13,431 bases of DNA from Crocinitomicaceae bacterium (GCA_002696025.1 NZQU01000061.1:1-13431); one strand, 5' to 3'. Shown: positions 1 through 6,939, numbered from the stretch's first letter. Program-made: numbers and translations. The notes: a model not told the origin generated them from the sequence alone.

Positions 1-249
1 ATTTTGGATAATAACTTTGTTCTACTTAGAGAATCAAAAGACTTGTTTTCTCCTCTTGCAATGATTCATTATCATAGATATAAAAATATGAATGAGGTAA
101 ATGAATATATTGATTTAAATAAAGATTTCATTCAAGTTAAAGTTGGTGATGCCAATGGTTTTACACCATTTGGAATTTCTCAAAACCCTTCTTTATCTGA
201 TTTTGCAGATAAAATTGATACCATGAAATGGTTATTGAGTATTAAATAG
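1..249 (+). CDS. LuxC-family acyl-CoA reductase, C-terminal fragment (5' end outside window)
   Basis: The frame is open from the first base, so this is the last ~82 residues of a longer protein. The TTG at base 4 is unlikely to be its start. The visible part has FVLLRESKD, a SPLAMIHYHRY segment and the ending TPFGISQNPSLSDFADKIDT. From memory, this matches the C-terminus of the acyl-CoA reductases widespread in Bacteroidota, which usually end in a similar 'FG-Q-P-L-DYAD-DT-FL' block. Family members reduce an acyl-CoA or activated acyl group to an aldehyde with NADPH. The catalytic cysteine and nucleotide site would lie upstream and cannot be checked. The stop codon lies inside the 3' end of the converging alpha/beta hydrolase gene (18-bp tail overlap). 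Family assignment is fairly sure; substrate is unknown. Confidence 0.72.
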   Translation: MLDNNFVLLRESKDLFSPLAMIHYHRYKNMNEVNEYIDLNKDFIQVKVGDANGFTPFGISQNPSLSDFADKIDTMKWLLSIK

Positions 250-1053
250 TAAATGTGGTTTAAATAAATTAACGGTTTCTTTTTTAAAAAAATCATGTCC
301 ACATTTAATTTCCATTACAGATTCTTTTAATTTACATTTTTTTATAAATCGATATGCCTGAGATGGTCTTATTATTTTGTCAAATTCTCCCATTATAATT
401 AATAGTGGAATATTTTGTTCTTTGATTGTTTGTCCAATTACTTTTGTATTTGGCATGATTGATCTAAAACTTCTCCAGCTTTTAGATGCTCTTTTCATTG
501 TTTGAGGATCACTTGTGAATTTATATACGAAATCTCTAACTTTAGGTCTCATTAGTCTAAGTTTAACTGCTATGTCACTTATTTTTCTGAGCCTTTGTGG
601 TTTTTCTTCCCATGAAATAAATAATTCACGAAGTAGCTTTCTCCTGGACGACCAATTATAAAAACTATTGTTATCCATTCCATCAGGTGATAGAAGTGTA
701 ATTGATCGTATTTGATTTTTTAGATAGGGTAGAAGTGCAAGAATAAATCTTCCTCCTTGACTAAAAGCAAAACAATGAAATGATGACATATTTTCTTTAT
801 CTAAAATATTTATTATCATTTCATAAAATTCATCTATTTTGATGGGTTTTTTTTCAATTCTACTATCAGGAAAATATGAGTTTCCATGATGAAATAAATT
901 AATCGAAATAACTTTTCTGTCTTTGTTTTCAAGAAACTCAAAGTCATTTGCTGATCTTCCATGGCCATGCATGCATAAAATACATTCTTTACCTGAACCA
1001 AAAACTAGGTATTCTATTTTCAATTGATTAAAATGAATGATTTCTCTTCTCAT
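232..1053 (-). CDS. alpha/beta hydrolase
   Basis: A 273-residue cytoplasmic alpha/beta-hydrolase-fold protein with no signal peptide. The visible elements fit the fold in order: an oxyanion-hole type HGHGRSA segment at residues 29-36, a nucleophile elbow FAFSQGGR with Ser98, an acid in GEFDKIIRP (Asp225), and a terminal His253 in CGHDFF. The elbow reads A-x-S-x-G, not the usual G-x-S-x-G, a tolerated variation. Residues 130-200 are rich in Arg and Lys and probably form the lid. Substrate cannot be read from the sequence; an esterase or C-C hydrolase role is possible. The ATG overlaps the stop of the upstream HsdR-N gene by 4 bp (ATGA), which points to translational coupling. It is last in the six-gene minus-strand cluster, and its 3' end runs 18 bp into the converging acyl-CoA reductase gene. 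Confidence 0.85.
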   Translation of the reverse strand: MRREIIHFNQLKIEYLVFGSGKECILCMHGHGRSANDFEFLENKDRKVISINLFHHGNSYFPDSRIEKKPIKIDEFYEMIINILDKENMSSFHCFAFSQGGRFILALLPYLKNQIRSITLLSPDGMDNNSFYNWSSRRKLLRELFISWEEKPQRLRKISDIAVKLRLMRPKVRDFVYKFTSDPQTMKRASKSWRSFRSIMPNTKVIGQTIKEQNIPLLIIMGEFDKIIRPSQAYRFIKKCKLKESVMEIKCGHDFFKKETVNLFKPHLLFNTQ

Positions 1054-1493
1054 TGTTTGCTTAATGTATCTCTTGCTATTATTTGATTTTCTATAACTTC
1101 AAATATATAATGCTCAATTCCATTTGATATCAACATATATGGGGTGTTTAATTTTGAATTGTAAGTAACAATTTGATGCAAAACATCTTTGTTGAGCTTA
1201 ACATTTGGTGCTTTACATTCGACAATAAGATATGGATTACTGTCTAAATCAAAGTAAACGATGTCTGCTCTTTTATTTAATTGATTGTATTTAATTTCAT
1301 ATTCTACAGCCATTCGAGATTTAGAATAATTAAAGTGTGAGTCTAAATAATAAATGAGGTGTTGACGAACCCATTCCTCAGGTGTAAGCACAATTTTTTT
1401 ATTTCTAATAAGGCACCTTACAAAAGTGATTTTATTTTCTTCAGATAATTTTAATTGAGCTAAAGGAAGATTAAGTTTAACTAGATTATTCAT
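1050..1493 (-). CDS. stand-alone HsdR N-terminal (HSDR_N) domain protein
   Basis: A 147-residue protein made almost entirely of the type I restriction enzyme R-subunit N-terminal domain. It has the family's TPEEWVRQ segment (residues 37-44) and a PD-(D/E)xK-type nuclease core: Glu65 in VEYEI, Asp77 in RADIVYFD, Glu92-x-Lys94 in IVECKAP, and Gln107 in a following helix. There is no helicase domain and no HsdM or HsdS nearby, so it is not part of a restriction system here. Small proteins of this kind are common in Bacteroidota core gene neighbourhoods; their role is not established as far as I know. The acidic and lysine residues look intact, so DNA cleavage or processing is possible but inferred. 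It starts at an ATG 29 bp after the ald stop and overlaps the next gene by 4 bp. Confidence 0.8.
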   Translation of the reverse strand: MNNLVKLNLPLAQLKLSEENKITFVRCLIRNKKIVLTPEEWVRQHLIYYLDSHFNYSKSRMAVEYEIKYNQLNKRADIVYFDLDSNPYLIVECKAPNVKLNKDVLHQIVTYNSKLNTPYMLISNGIEHYIFEVIENQIIARDTLSKQ

Positions 1494-1522
1494 TCAGTTA
1501 TATTCTAGTATTTATTTTGAAA

Positions 1523-2743
1523 TTAAATTCTAGGAATTAAAAGTTCAATGTTTTTGTATTTTAGATCAAAAACTTTTCCAAGAACTTCATTTGTAAGAAC
1601 ACCTTTGTATATGTAAACTCCATTTCTAAAGCCAGGGTTTCTACAAATTAATTCTGTAGTTCCACCATTTTCACCTATTTCAAGTAATAAGGGTGAAAAT
1701 ATGTTAGATAATGCAAAAGAAGCTGTTCTTGAAACTCTAGATGCTATATTTGGAACACAATAATGAATGACGCCATGTTTAATATACGAAGGTTCAATAT
1801 GATTGGTAACTTGTGACGTTTCAAAACAACCCCCTTGATCAATACTAACATCAACAATTACTGAGCCTGTTTTCATGGATTCAACCATAGCTTCTGAAAC
1901 AATACATGGTGTTTTTCCATATGGAGATCTAATTGCACCAATCACAACATCAGCTCTTCTAATTGCTTTAGCCAATACTTTTGGCTGAAGAATAGAAGTA
2001 AATACTTTAGACCCAATGTCATTTTGAAGTCGTCTTAATTTAGCTAATGAATTGTCAAATACTTTAACAGATGCTCCTAGACCTAATGCAGATCTTGAGG
2101 CTGATTCTCCTACTGTTCCAGCACCAATAATAACAACTTCAGTTGGTTGAACTCCAGCAATTCCTCCTAAAATCATTCCTTTACCAGAAGAAAAACAAGA
2201 TAACAATTCTCCAGCAACTTGTATGGATGTTGTTCCTGCTATTTCACCCAAAGTTCTTACTACCGAAAAAACACCTGTTTCATCTCTAATGTAATCCCAG
2301 GCAACAGCTGTTATTTTTTTCTTCATTAATTTTTGAAGGACTTCTTTTGGCTGAATTGAAATTTGAAGAGCAGATATAAAAGTTTGATTTCCAGTCATCA
2401 TATCAACTTCTAATTCGGATGGTGGTGCTACTTTAAAAATTAAATTACATGAATATATTTCTTTTCTATCATAACAAACCTCTGCTCCAGCCTCACTATA
2501 GTCATTATCTGAGAAGTTTGCACCTTCTCCACAACCAGTTTCGACTTTTACACGATGTCCATTAGATACTAATAAAGAAACTGCTTCGGGAACAAGAGCA
2601 ACTCTTCTTTCTTGAAAAGAAACTTCTTTAGGAATGCCAATATTTAGACTTTCTTTTTTTTGAAATACCTCAAGCATTTCTTCTTTTGGCAATAGTCCCC
2701 CTTGTTCTATAAGGCCTTTTAATACATTAGGGTTTGTGATCAT
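1523..2743 (-). CDS. ald: alanine dehydrogenase / PNT-family oxidoreductase
   Basis: Predicted to catalyse NAD-dependent interconversion of L-alanine and pyruvate plus ammonia. Counting from the chosen ATG (406 residues), the N-terminal domain has IGIPKEVSFQERRVAL with Arg47, and IFKVAPP with Lys104; these match the pyruvate-binding Arg15 and Lys75 of classical enzymes. The Rossmann region has VVIIGAGTVGESA at about 203-215. VDVSIDQGGCFE carries Asp302, matching Asp270. The site of catalytic His96 appears to read Gln127 (SALQIS), a notable difference. The C-terminal YCVPNIASRVSRTAS block is typical of the family. A TTG two codons upstream (base 2749) is possible, but ATG at 2743 is preferred. 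The start overlaps tsaE by 17 bp. Family membership is firm; actual alanine dehydrogenase activity is less so, because of the His-to-Gln change. Confidence 0.85.
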   Translation of the reverse strand: MITNPNVLKGLIEQGGLLPKEEMLEVFQKKESLNIGIPKEVSFQERRVALVPEAVSLLVSNGHRVKVETGCGEGANFSDNDYSEAGAEVCYDRKEIYSCNLIFKVAPPSELEVDMMTGNQTFISALQISIQPKEVLQKLMKKKITAVAWDYIRDETGVFSVVRTLGEIAGTTSIQVAGELLSCFSSGKGMILGGIAGVQPTEVVIIGAGTVGESASRSALGLGASVKVFDNSLAKLRRLQNDIGSKVFTSILQPKVLAKAIRRADVVIGAIRSPYGKTPCIVSEAMVESMKTGSVIVDVSIDQGGCFETSQVTNHIEPSYIKHGVIHYCVPNIASRVSRTASFALSNIFSPLLLEIGENGGTTELICRNPGFRNGVYIYKGVLTNEVLGKVFDLKYKNIELLIPRI

Positions 2744-3155
2744 TTTCAATTTGGATTGTTCTGCTTTGATCTTCCTCTATACGAATATACACCCAAAATG
2801 TGTCATTTGGAAGAAAAGAAATAGATTTTTCTGGCCATTCAATGAAGCAATATTTCGATTCGTCAAGATAATAGTCAATATTTAAATCAAATAACTCCTC
2901 TTTTTTTTCTATTCTATAAAGGTCTAGATGGCTTATTCTATCTCCTTTTAGGGAATGGTATTCATTTGCAATGGTAAAAGTTGGTGAACCTGTAAATTTA
3001 TCAGTACTTAAAATTTGAATTAAATGTTTAATTAAGGTAGTTTTCCCAGACCCCATTTGAGCATCAAAACAAATAATAGCACGTTCACCTACAATCGAAA
3101 TTATTTGATTTGCAATTAATGGTAAGTCATTTAATGATTTGGCAGTGAAGATCAA
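2727..3155 (-). CDS. tsaE: tRNA threonylcarbamoyladenosine biosynthesis ATPase TsaE
   Basis: The ATPase subunit that works with TsaB and TsaD to put the threonylcarbamoyl group on A37 of ANN-decoding tRNAs (t6A). The 142-residue length is normal. Visible motifs are the P-loop AQMGSGKTTL (residues 32-41), GSPTFTIANEY (56-66), the family signature HLDLYRI (76-82) with its Asp, and FIEWPE (104-109). The start is TTG at 3153-3155. No ATG exists before the P-loop, and the only upstream codon is TTA, directly after the TAA of the preceding gene in the same frame. Initiation therefore probably depends on ribosomes finishing the upstream gene. The 3' end overlaps ald. Placement between the 'asparagine synthetase B'-like gene and ald fits an arrangement I recall from flavobacterial genomes. 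Confidence 0.93.
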   Translation of the reverse strand: MIFTAKSLNDLPLIANQIISIVGERAIICFDAQMGSGKTTLIKHLIQILSTDKFTGSPTFTIANEYHSLKGDRISHLDLYRIEKKEELFDLNIDYYLDESKYCFIEWPEKSISFLPNDTFWVYIRIEEDQSRTIQIENDHKP

Positions 3156-3158
3156 TAA

Positions 3159-4436
3159 TTAAGTTTTTCTTTTTTTCTTTTTTGCAGCAGGAAATAGAAT
3201 GTTGTTTAAAATCAACCTATATCCAGGAGAATTAGGATGAAGATTAAGATCTGTAGGGGGGTCTCCAACCCTGTGAGTGTAATCTTCAGGGTCATGTCCA
3301 CCATAATAAGTCCATGTGCCTTGTCCTAAGTTGCCATGAATATATCTAGCTGTATTAATTGATTTTGTTTCTCCCATTATTAATACACTCGATTTGATGT
3401 ATTTTTTTTTGAAATCAGTTGTTTGCCCCATGAAACCTTTAATAACATCAGTGTGGCATTGAGTCAGCATTGTTGGAACAATGTCCCATTTCGCAGAAAA
3501 ATCAAATAAAGTAAAATTATCAAGGTTTTCGTTAAGTCGTTTTGTTCGTCTGAGTTGTGTTCCGTCAATTGTTGAGTATTCATAAACCAAAGGGTTTTTT
3601 TCTAATTTGTAATCTTTAAAAGCAAAACCATTATTAAAGTCCATTTTTTCTTGACAAGAATGCTCACTTGGATCTCCATCAAAAATTTGCTCACAAATAT
3701 CTGTTTCGTGTGCAGCCAAAGATATGTCAAAGCTATCTGTACCACTACACATAGTAAATAAAAAACCACCTCCAATAACAAAATTTTTAATGTTTTGAGC
3801 AACGGCTAATTTCATTTGAGAAACTTTTGAGAAACCTAGTTTTTTAGCATTTTCTTCTGCCATAAAAACTTGTTCTTTATACCAAGGATAATTTCTAAAT
3901 GATGCATAAAACTTACCATATTGACCCGTAAAATCTTCATGATGAAGATGAAGCCAATCATATTCCGGCAAAGTTCCAAGTACAATGGCAGAATCATAAA
4001 TTTTTTCATATGGAATTTCAGCATATTCTAAAACCAATGTAACTGCATCATCCCATGGTTGTTTTCCTGGTGGAGTATAAACGGCAATTTTTGGGGCTTT
4101 TTCTAATTGGGTAATTTCCATATTTACTTCAGGGTCACCAATCTGAGTTCTAATTGTATTTACTTGTCCATCTGTTAATATTTGATATTTAACTCCTCTT
4201 ATTGACAGTTCATCTTGAATCGTTTGAAGGTTTGGGTATAAAAATGATCCTCCTCGATAATTTAGAAGCCATTCTATAGTTATACCATTTTCAAGAGTCC
4301 AATAAGAAATGCCATATGCCTTTAGATGATTTGATTGAGATTCATCCATTGGAACCAATATATAACTTGATAAACAAGTAACGCTAATGCTGATGTAAAT
4401 AAAAAGGAGGCTTATTTTCTTTTGAAGAATACTCAT
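3159..4436 (-). CDS. secreted 'asparagine synthetase B'-like protein, function unknown
   Basis: A 425-residue protein starting at ATG 4434-4436; a TTG four codons upstream is less likely. The N-terminus (residues 1-24) has Lys residues and then a hydrophobic ISLLFIYISISVTCLSS stretch, a probable signal peptide or membrane anchor. From memory, Bacteroidota homologues are catalogued as 'asparagine synthetase B'. However, I see neither an N-terminal catalytic Cys nor an ATP-pyrophosphatase loop of AsnB. Notable segments are VPMDESQSNHLKAYG (28-42), APKIAVYTPPGKQPWDD (114-130), WLHLHHEDFTGQYG (161-174), GGGFLFTMC ending at Cys230, ARYIHG (363-368) and YYGGHDPED (377-385). The buried 'GGGF-x-x-MC' turn and late His resemble a class I glutamine amidotransferase or ThuA-like fold; that is inference. 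The tail is a Lys-rich AAKKKKRKT. It begins 14 bp after dnaB. Confidence 0.72.
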   Translation of the reverse strand: MSILQKKISLLFIYISISVTCLSSYILVPMDESQSNHLKAYGISYWTLENGITIEWLLNYRGGSFLYPNLQTIQDELSIRGVKYQILTDGQVNTIRTQIGDPEVNMEITQLEKAPKIAVYTPPGKQPWDDAVTLVLEYAEIPYEKIYDSAIVLGTLPEYDWLHLHHEDFTGQYGKFYASFRNYPWYKEQVFMAEENAKKLGFSKVSQMKLAVAQNIKNFVIGGGFLFTMCSGTDSFDISLAAHETDICEQIFDGDPSEHSCQEKMDFNNGFAFKDYKLEKNPLVYEYSTIDGTQLRRTKRLNENLDNFTLFDFSAKWDIVPTMLTQCHTDVIKGFMGQTTDFKKKYIKSSVLIMGETKSINTARYIHGNLGQGTWTYYGGHDPEDYTHRVGDPPTDLNLHPNSPGYRLILNNILFPAAKKKKRKT

Positions 4437-4450
4437 ACTGAATATCAAGT

Positions 4451-6007
4451 TTAAAATGGTGTTTCGTCATCAGTGTTATCAAATTCTGAACCAAATTTAT
4501 TTGAATCATTTATTTTACTGCCTACAGTATAAGTATTATTCTCTTGGTCAATTAAAGCATTTTCTGGGATTGCAAAATTACCATCTTGAAGTCCGTACGG
4601 TTCGAGATTTTCAAATTTGGCATATTCTGGAACAAATCTTAATTTAATATTTCCTGTTGATCCATTTCTGTGTTTTGCAATAATTACTTCACCAATTCCA
4701 TGATTGGAATTGTTATCTTCATCTGTAGTAAATCCGTAATACTCTGGTCTATATAAAAAGCCTACAATATCAGCATCTTGCTCTATAGCTCCAGATTCTC
4801 TTAAATCTGATAAAATTGGTCTTTTGTCTCCTCCTCTTGTTTCAACAGATCTACTTAACTGAGCCAGTGCTATGATTGGAATATTTAATTCCTTTGCTAT
4901 TTCTTTAATAGATCTAGATATAGTTGATATTTCTTGCTCTCTATTTCCTGAACCTTTTCCATCTTTTGCAGACATTAACTGAAGGTAATCTATAACTACC
5001 ATCTCGATATTATGTTGCATTTTAAGTCTTCGACATTTCGCTCTTAAATCAAAAATACTAAGTCCAGCTGTATCGTCAATAAAAATTGGTGCTTCTGCAA
5101 GTTTTGATATACGTGTATGTAATTGTTGATACTCATCTTCTCTTAAATTACCCTTTCTTAATTTATCAGCATCTAATCTTGCTTCGCTTGCTATTAATCT
5201 TTTAACCAATTGAACTGAAGACATCTCTAGTGAAAAGAAAGCAACTGCTTTTCCATGATCGACAGCAGTATTTCTAGCCATGGAAAGCACAAAAGCAGTT
5301 TTACCCATGGCTGGTCTTCCTGCAAGAACAATCATATCCGATTTTTGGAATCCAGAAGTTATTTTGTCTAGATCCATAAATCCGGTAGGAATACCTGAAA
5401 TTCCATCTGAATTTTTTGAAGCTTTTTCAATTTCTTCGATTGCTTCTCGAACAACAGATTGCATATTTTGAACTTGCTTTCCTGTATTGTTTTCAGCAAT
5501 TTTAAAAAGAGATCCTTCCGCATTACTTAATACATCAAAAACATCTTGAGTATCATCATATGATTCTTGAATTACTTCACTACTCATTCTAATTAGTTCT
5601 CTTTTGATGTGTTTTTCAGCAATAATTCTTGAGTGAAATTCAATATTTGCTGAAGATGCAACTCTACTGGTTAATTGGGAAATATATGAAGCTCCTCCTG
5701 CGGCTTGCAAATCACCTTCTTTTTTAAGATATGAAGTAACTGTTATAAGATCTACAGGGTTTGTACTGGCAAATAATTCTCTAATAGCAGAATAGATATA
5801 CTGATGTTTTGGATCATAAAAGCTTTCTGGCTTAAGTATATCAATTGCTTTGGATATGGCATTTTTCTCAAGCATTAAGGCTCCTAAAACAGTTTGTTCA
5901 ACATCTACTGCTTGAGGTGGTACTTTACCCAATTCATTTAACAATAGCTTAGAAGCCTGCTTAATTCTATTGCTTGATTTTTTGGGAATACCTGCCTTTT
6001 TTTCCAT
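4451..6007 (-). CDS. dnaB: replicative DNA helicase DnaB
   Basis: The hexameric helicase that unwinds DNA 5'-3' ahead of the replisome. At 518 residues it is slightly long for the family. The N-terminal helical domain runs from about 30 (PPQAVDVEQTVLGALM) to 170, followed by a linker helix and the RecA-like motor. Motor motifs: Walker A GRPAMGKT (230-237), FFSLEMS with Glu261, Walker B VVIDYLQLM (337-345), IIALAQLSR (378-386), LRESGAIEQDADIV (402-415) and the nucleotide-contacting AKHRNG (444-449). There is no intein. The last ~45 residues are low-complexity and acidic, ending DNTDDETPF, which resembles the tip of SSB proteins. The ATG start is preferred; no later Met fits the conserved N-domain. 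It is first in the six-gene minus-strand cluster and has a TAnnTTTG box just upstream. Confidence 0.97.
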   Translation of the reverse strand: MEKKAGIPKKSSNRIKQASKLLLNELGKVPPQAVDVEQTVLGALMLEKNAISKAIDILKPESFYDPKHQYIYSAIRELFASTNPVDLITVTSYLKKEGDLQAAGGASYISQLTSRVASSANIEFHSRIIAEKHIKRELIRMSSEVIQESYDDTQDVFDVLSNAEGSLFKIAENNTGKQVQNMQSVVREAIEEIEKASKNSDGISGIPTGFMDLDKITSGFQKSDMIVLAGRPAMGKTAFVLSMARNTAVDHGKAVAFFSLEMSSVQLVKRLIASEARLDADKLRKGNLREDEYQQLHTRISKLAEAPIFIDDTAGLSIFDLRAKCRRLKMQHNIEMVVIDYLQLMSAKDGKGSGNREQEISTISRSIKEIAKELNIPIIALAQLSRSVETRGGDKRPILSDLRESGAIEQDADIVGFLYRPEYYGFTTDEDNNSNHGIGEVIIAKHRNGSTGNIKLRFVPEYAKFENLEPYGLQDGNFAIPENALIDQENNTYTVGSKINDSNKFGSEFDNTDDETPF

Positions 6008-6120
6008 TTAACAAATATACATAATTCATTACCTTATTTTTTTCTTTATTGAATGAAATTTTAAAAATTATAATTAATGTCTCTACATTTAACACTTTAA
6101 ATGATTAATTTTTTGTTTGA
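6008..6120. other. divergent intergenic spacer between dnaB and mnmD
   Basis: This 113-bp AT-rich spacer must hold promoters for both directions. On the minus strand a TATATTTG sequence sits four bases before the dnaB ATG. On the plus strand I see no clear TAnnTTTG match before mnmD, only T-rich DNA. No hairpin or Shine-Dalgarno sequence stands out. Confidence 0.6.
6012..6019 (-). promoter_or_regulatory. candidate Bacteroidota -7 promoter box for the dnaB cluster
   Basis: On the minus strand these bases read TATATTTG, a perfect match to the Bacteroidota -7 consensus TAnnTTTG. The box ends only four bases before the dnaB ATG, so transcription would begin at or very near the start codon and give a leaderless or near-leaderless mRNA. 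No TTG-type -33 element is visible at the usual distance. In DNA this AT-rich the motif arises by chance about once per kilobase per strand, so support is weak. Confidence 0.33.
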
Positions 6121-6798
6121 ATGAAAGTTTCACCAGAAATTAAAATAACTAAAGATGGAAGCAATACATTGTTTTTGCAAGACATAGATGAACACTATCA
6201 TTCAGTTCATGGGGCCATTCAAGAATCACTTCATGTGTTTATCAAAAATGGTATTCAAAAGATTTCTCCAAATAAATGCTTAATAAATATTCTTGAAATT
6301 GGATTTGGCACAGGATTAAATGCATTATTGACCTTAGATTATTCAATTAAAAAAAATCTTGAAATAAACTATCATACAATAGAACCTTATCCTTTGGAGG
6401 ATCCAAAAATATGGTCTGCTTTAAATTATTGTGAATTAATAAATAAAAATTTAAACAATCAATTTGATTTATTTCATAGATCAGATTGGAATAAGGAAAT
6501 TTTAATGACTTCATTTTTTTCTTTTTTGAAATATAAGTCTAAAGTTGAAAATTGCATTTTAATACCAAATTCTTATGATGTTATTTATTTTGATGCTTTT
6601 TCACCAAGTTCACAGCCAGAATTATGGAATGAAAGTGTTTTAGAGAAAATGTTTTTGCTTCTTAAAAAAAATGGTTTTTTGGTGACTTATTGCTCAAAGG
6701 GTATTGTTAAAAGAAAATTAAAAAAAATAGGTTTTGTAATTGATTCATTACCAGGACCTCCAGGTAAAAGAGAAATGACATTTGCAAAAAAATCATAA
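6121..6798 (+). CDS. mnmD: tRNA (mnm5s2U34)-methyltransferase MnmD
   Basis: An SAM-dependent methyltransferase for the last step of 5-methylaminomethyl-2-thiouridine synthesis at the tRNA wobble position, converting nm5U34 to mnm5U34. It matches the methyltransferase half of E. coli MnmC and lacks the FAD-dependent oxidase half, the usual state in Bacteroidota. The 225-residue length fits a stand-alone MnmD. Motifs seen: HYHSVHGAIQESLHVFI (25-41), the SAM-binding EIGFGTGLNALL (59-70), an acidic IEPY at 87-90, the catalytic-region YDVIYFDAFSPSSQPELW (152-169), YCSKG (190-194) and the family-typical LPGPPGKREM (210-219). Residues 128-150 look like a slightly longer, poorly conserved loop. It is transcribed alone, divergent from dnaB, with its ATG at 6121. 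A terminator lies about 95 bp downstream. Confidence 0.93.
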   Translation: MKVSPEIKITKDGSNTLFLQDIDEHYHSVHGAIQESLHVFIKNGIQKISPNKCLINILEIGFGTGLNALLTLDYSIKKNLEINYHTIEPYPLEDPKIWSALNYCELINKNLNNQFDLFHRSDWNKEILMTSFFSFLKYKSKVENCILIPNSYDVIYFDAFSPSSQPELWNESVLEKMFLLLKKNGFLVTYCSKGIVKRKLKKIGFVIDSLPGPPGKREMTFAKKS

Positions 6799-6837
6799 TT
6801 TTTCATCATCAAATGTTTTTCGAGTATCAAATAGTAT

Positions 6838-6924
6838 TATATTTGTACCAGAATTACTTCATAGTAGTTTTGAGTTTAGCATGGTTTAGCAGAAAGAGGA
6901 GCAATATATGTTGTTCCTCTTTTT
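6838..6924 (+). ncRNA. possible small RNA gene (promoter box plus terminator hairpin)
   Basis: In the convergent spacer after mnmD, TATATTTG at 6838-6845 matches the TAnnTTTG -7 consensus on the plus strand. A strong hairpin ending in a T-run lies at 6891-6924. A transcript starting near 6852 would be about 70-75 nt and contain a 7-base direct repeat GTTTAGC (6874-6880 and 6884-6890) before the hairpin. No open frame of useful length exists in it. No TTG-type -33 element is evident. The hairpin could equally be just the mnmD terminator, so this is a hypothesis. Confidence 0.25.
6891..6924. terminator. intrinsic terminator hairpin between mnmD and the NudL-like gene
   Basis: Bases 6891-6904 pair with 6911-6924 to form a 14-bp stem with two G-U wobbles (6892/6923 and 6901/6914) and a six-base loop at 6905-6910. 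The core is AAAGAGGA facing TCCTCTTT. On the plus strand the right arm ends in five T residues (6920-6924). On the minus strand the far arm ends TTTCT. Lying between two converging genes, it could stop transcription from either side. Confidence 0.75.
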
Positions 6925-6939
6925 GATTTAAGGCATTTT

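Noticed and set aside
1..249. LuxC-type gene as a sign of a bioluminescence operon
   Set aside because: No luciferase or other lux genes are present, and Bacteroidota carry this reductase family without luminescence.
1050..1493. Evidence of a type I restriction-modification system
   Set aside because: Only the HsdR N-terminal domain is present; no helicase, HsdM or HsdS gene occurs in the window.
3602..4024. Two short minus-strand open frames (3602-3802 and 3836-4024)
   Set aside because: Both are out-of-frame shadows within the well-supported 'asparagine synthetase B'-like gene.
3159..4436. Calling this gene asparagine synthetase (asnB)
   Set aside because: The catalytic features of AsnB are not visible, and the protein seems to be exported.
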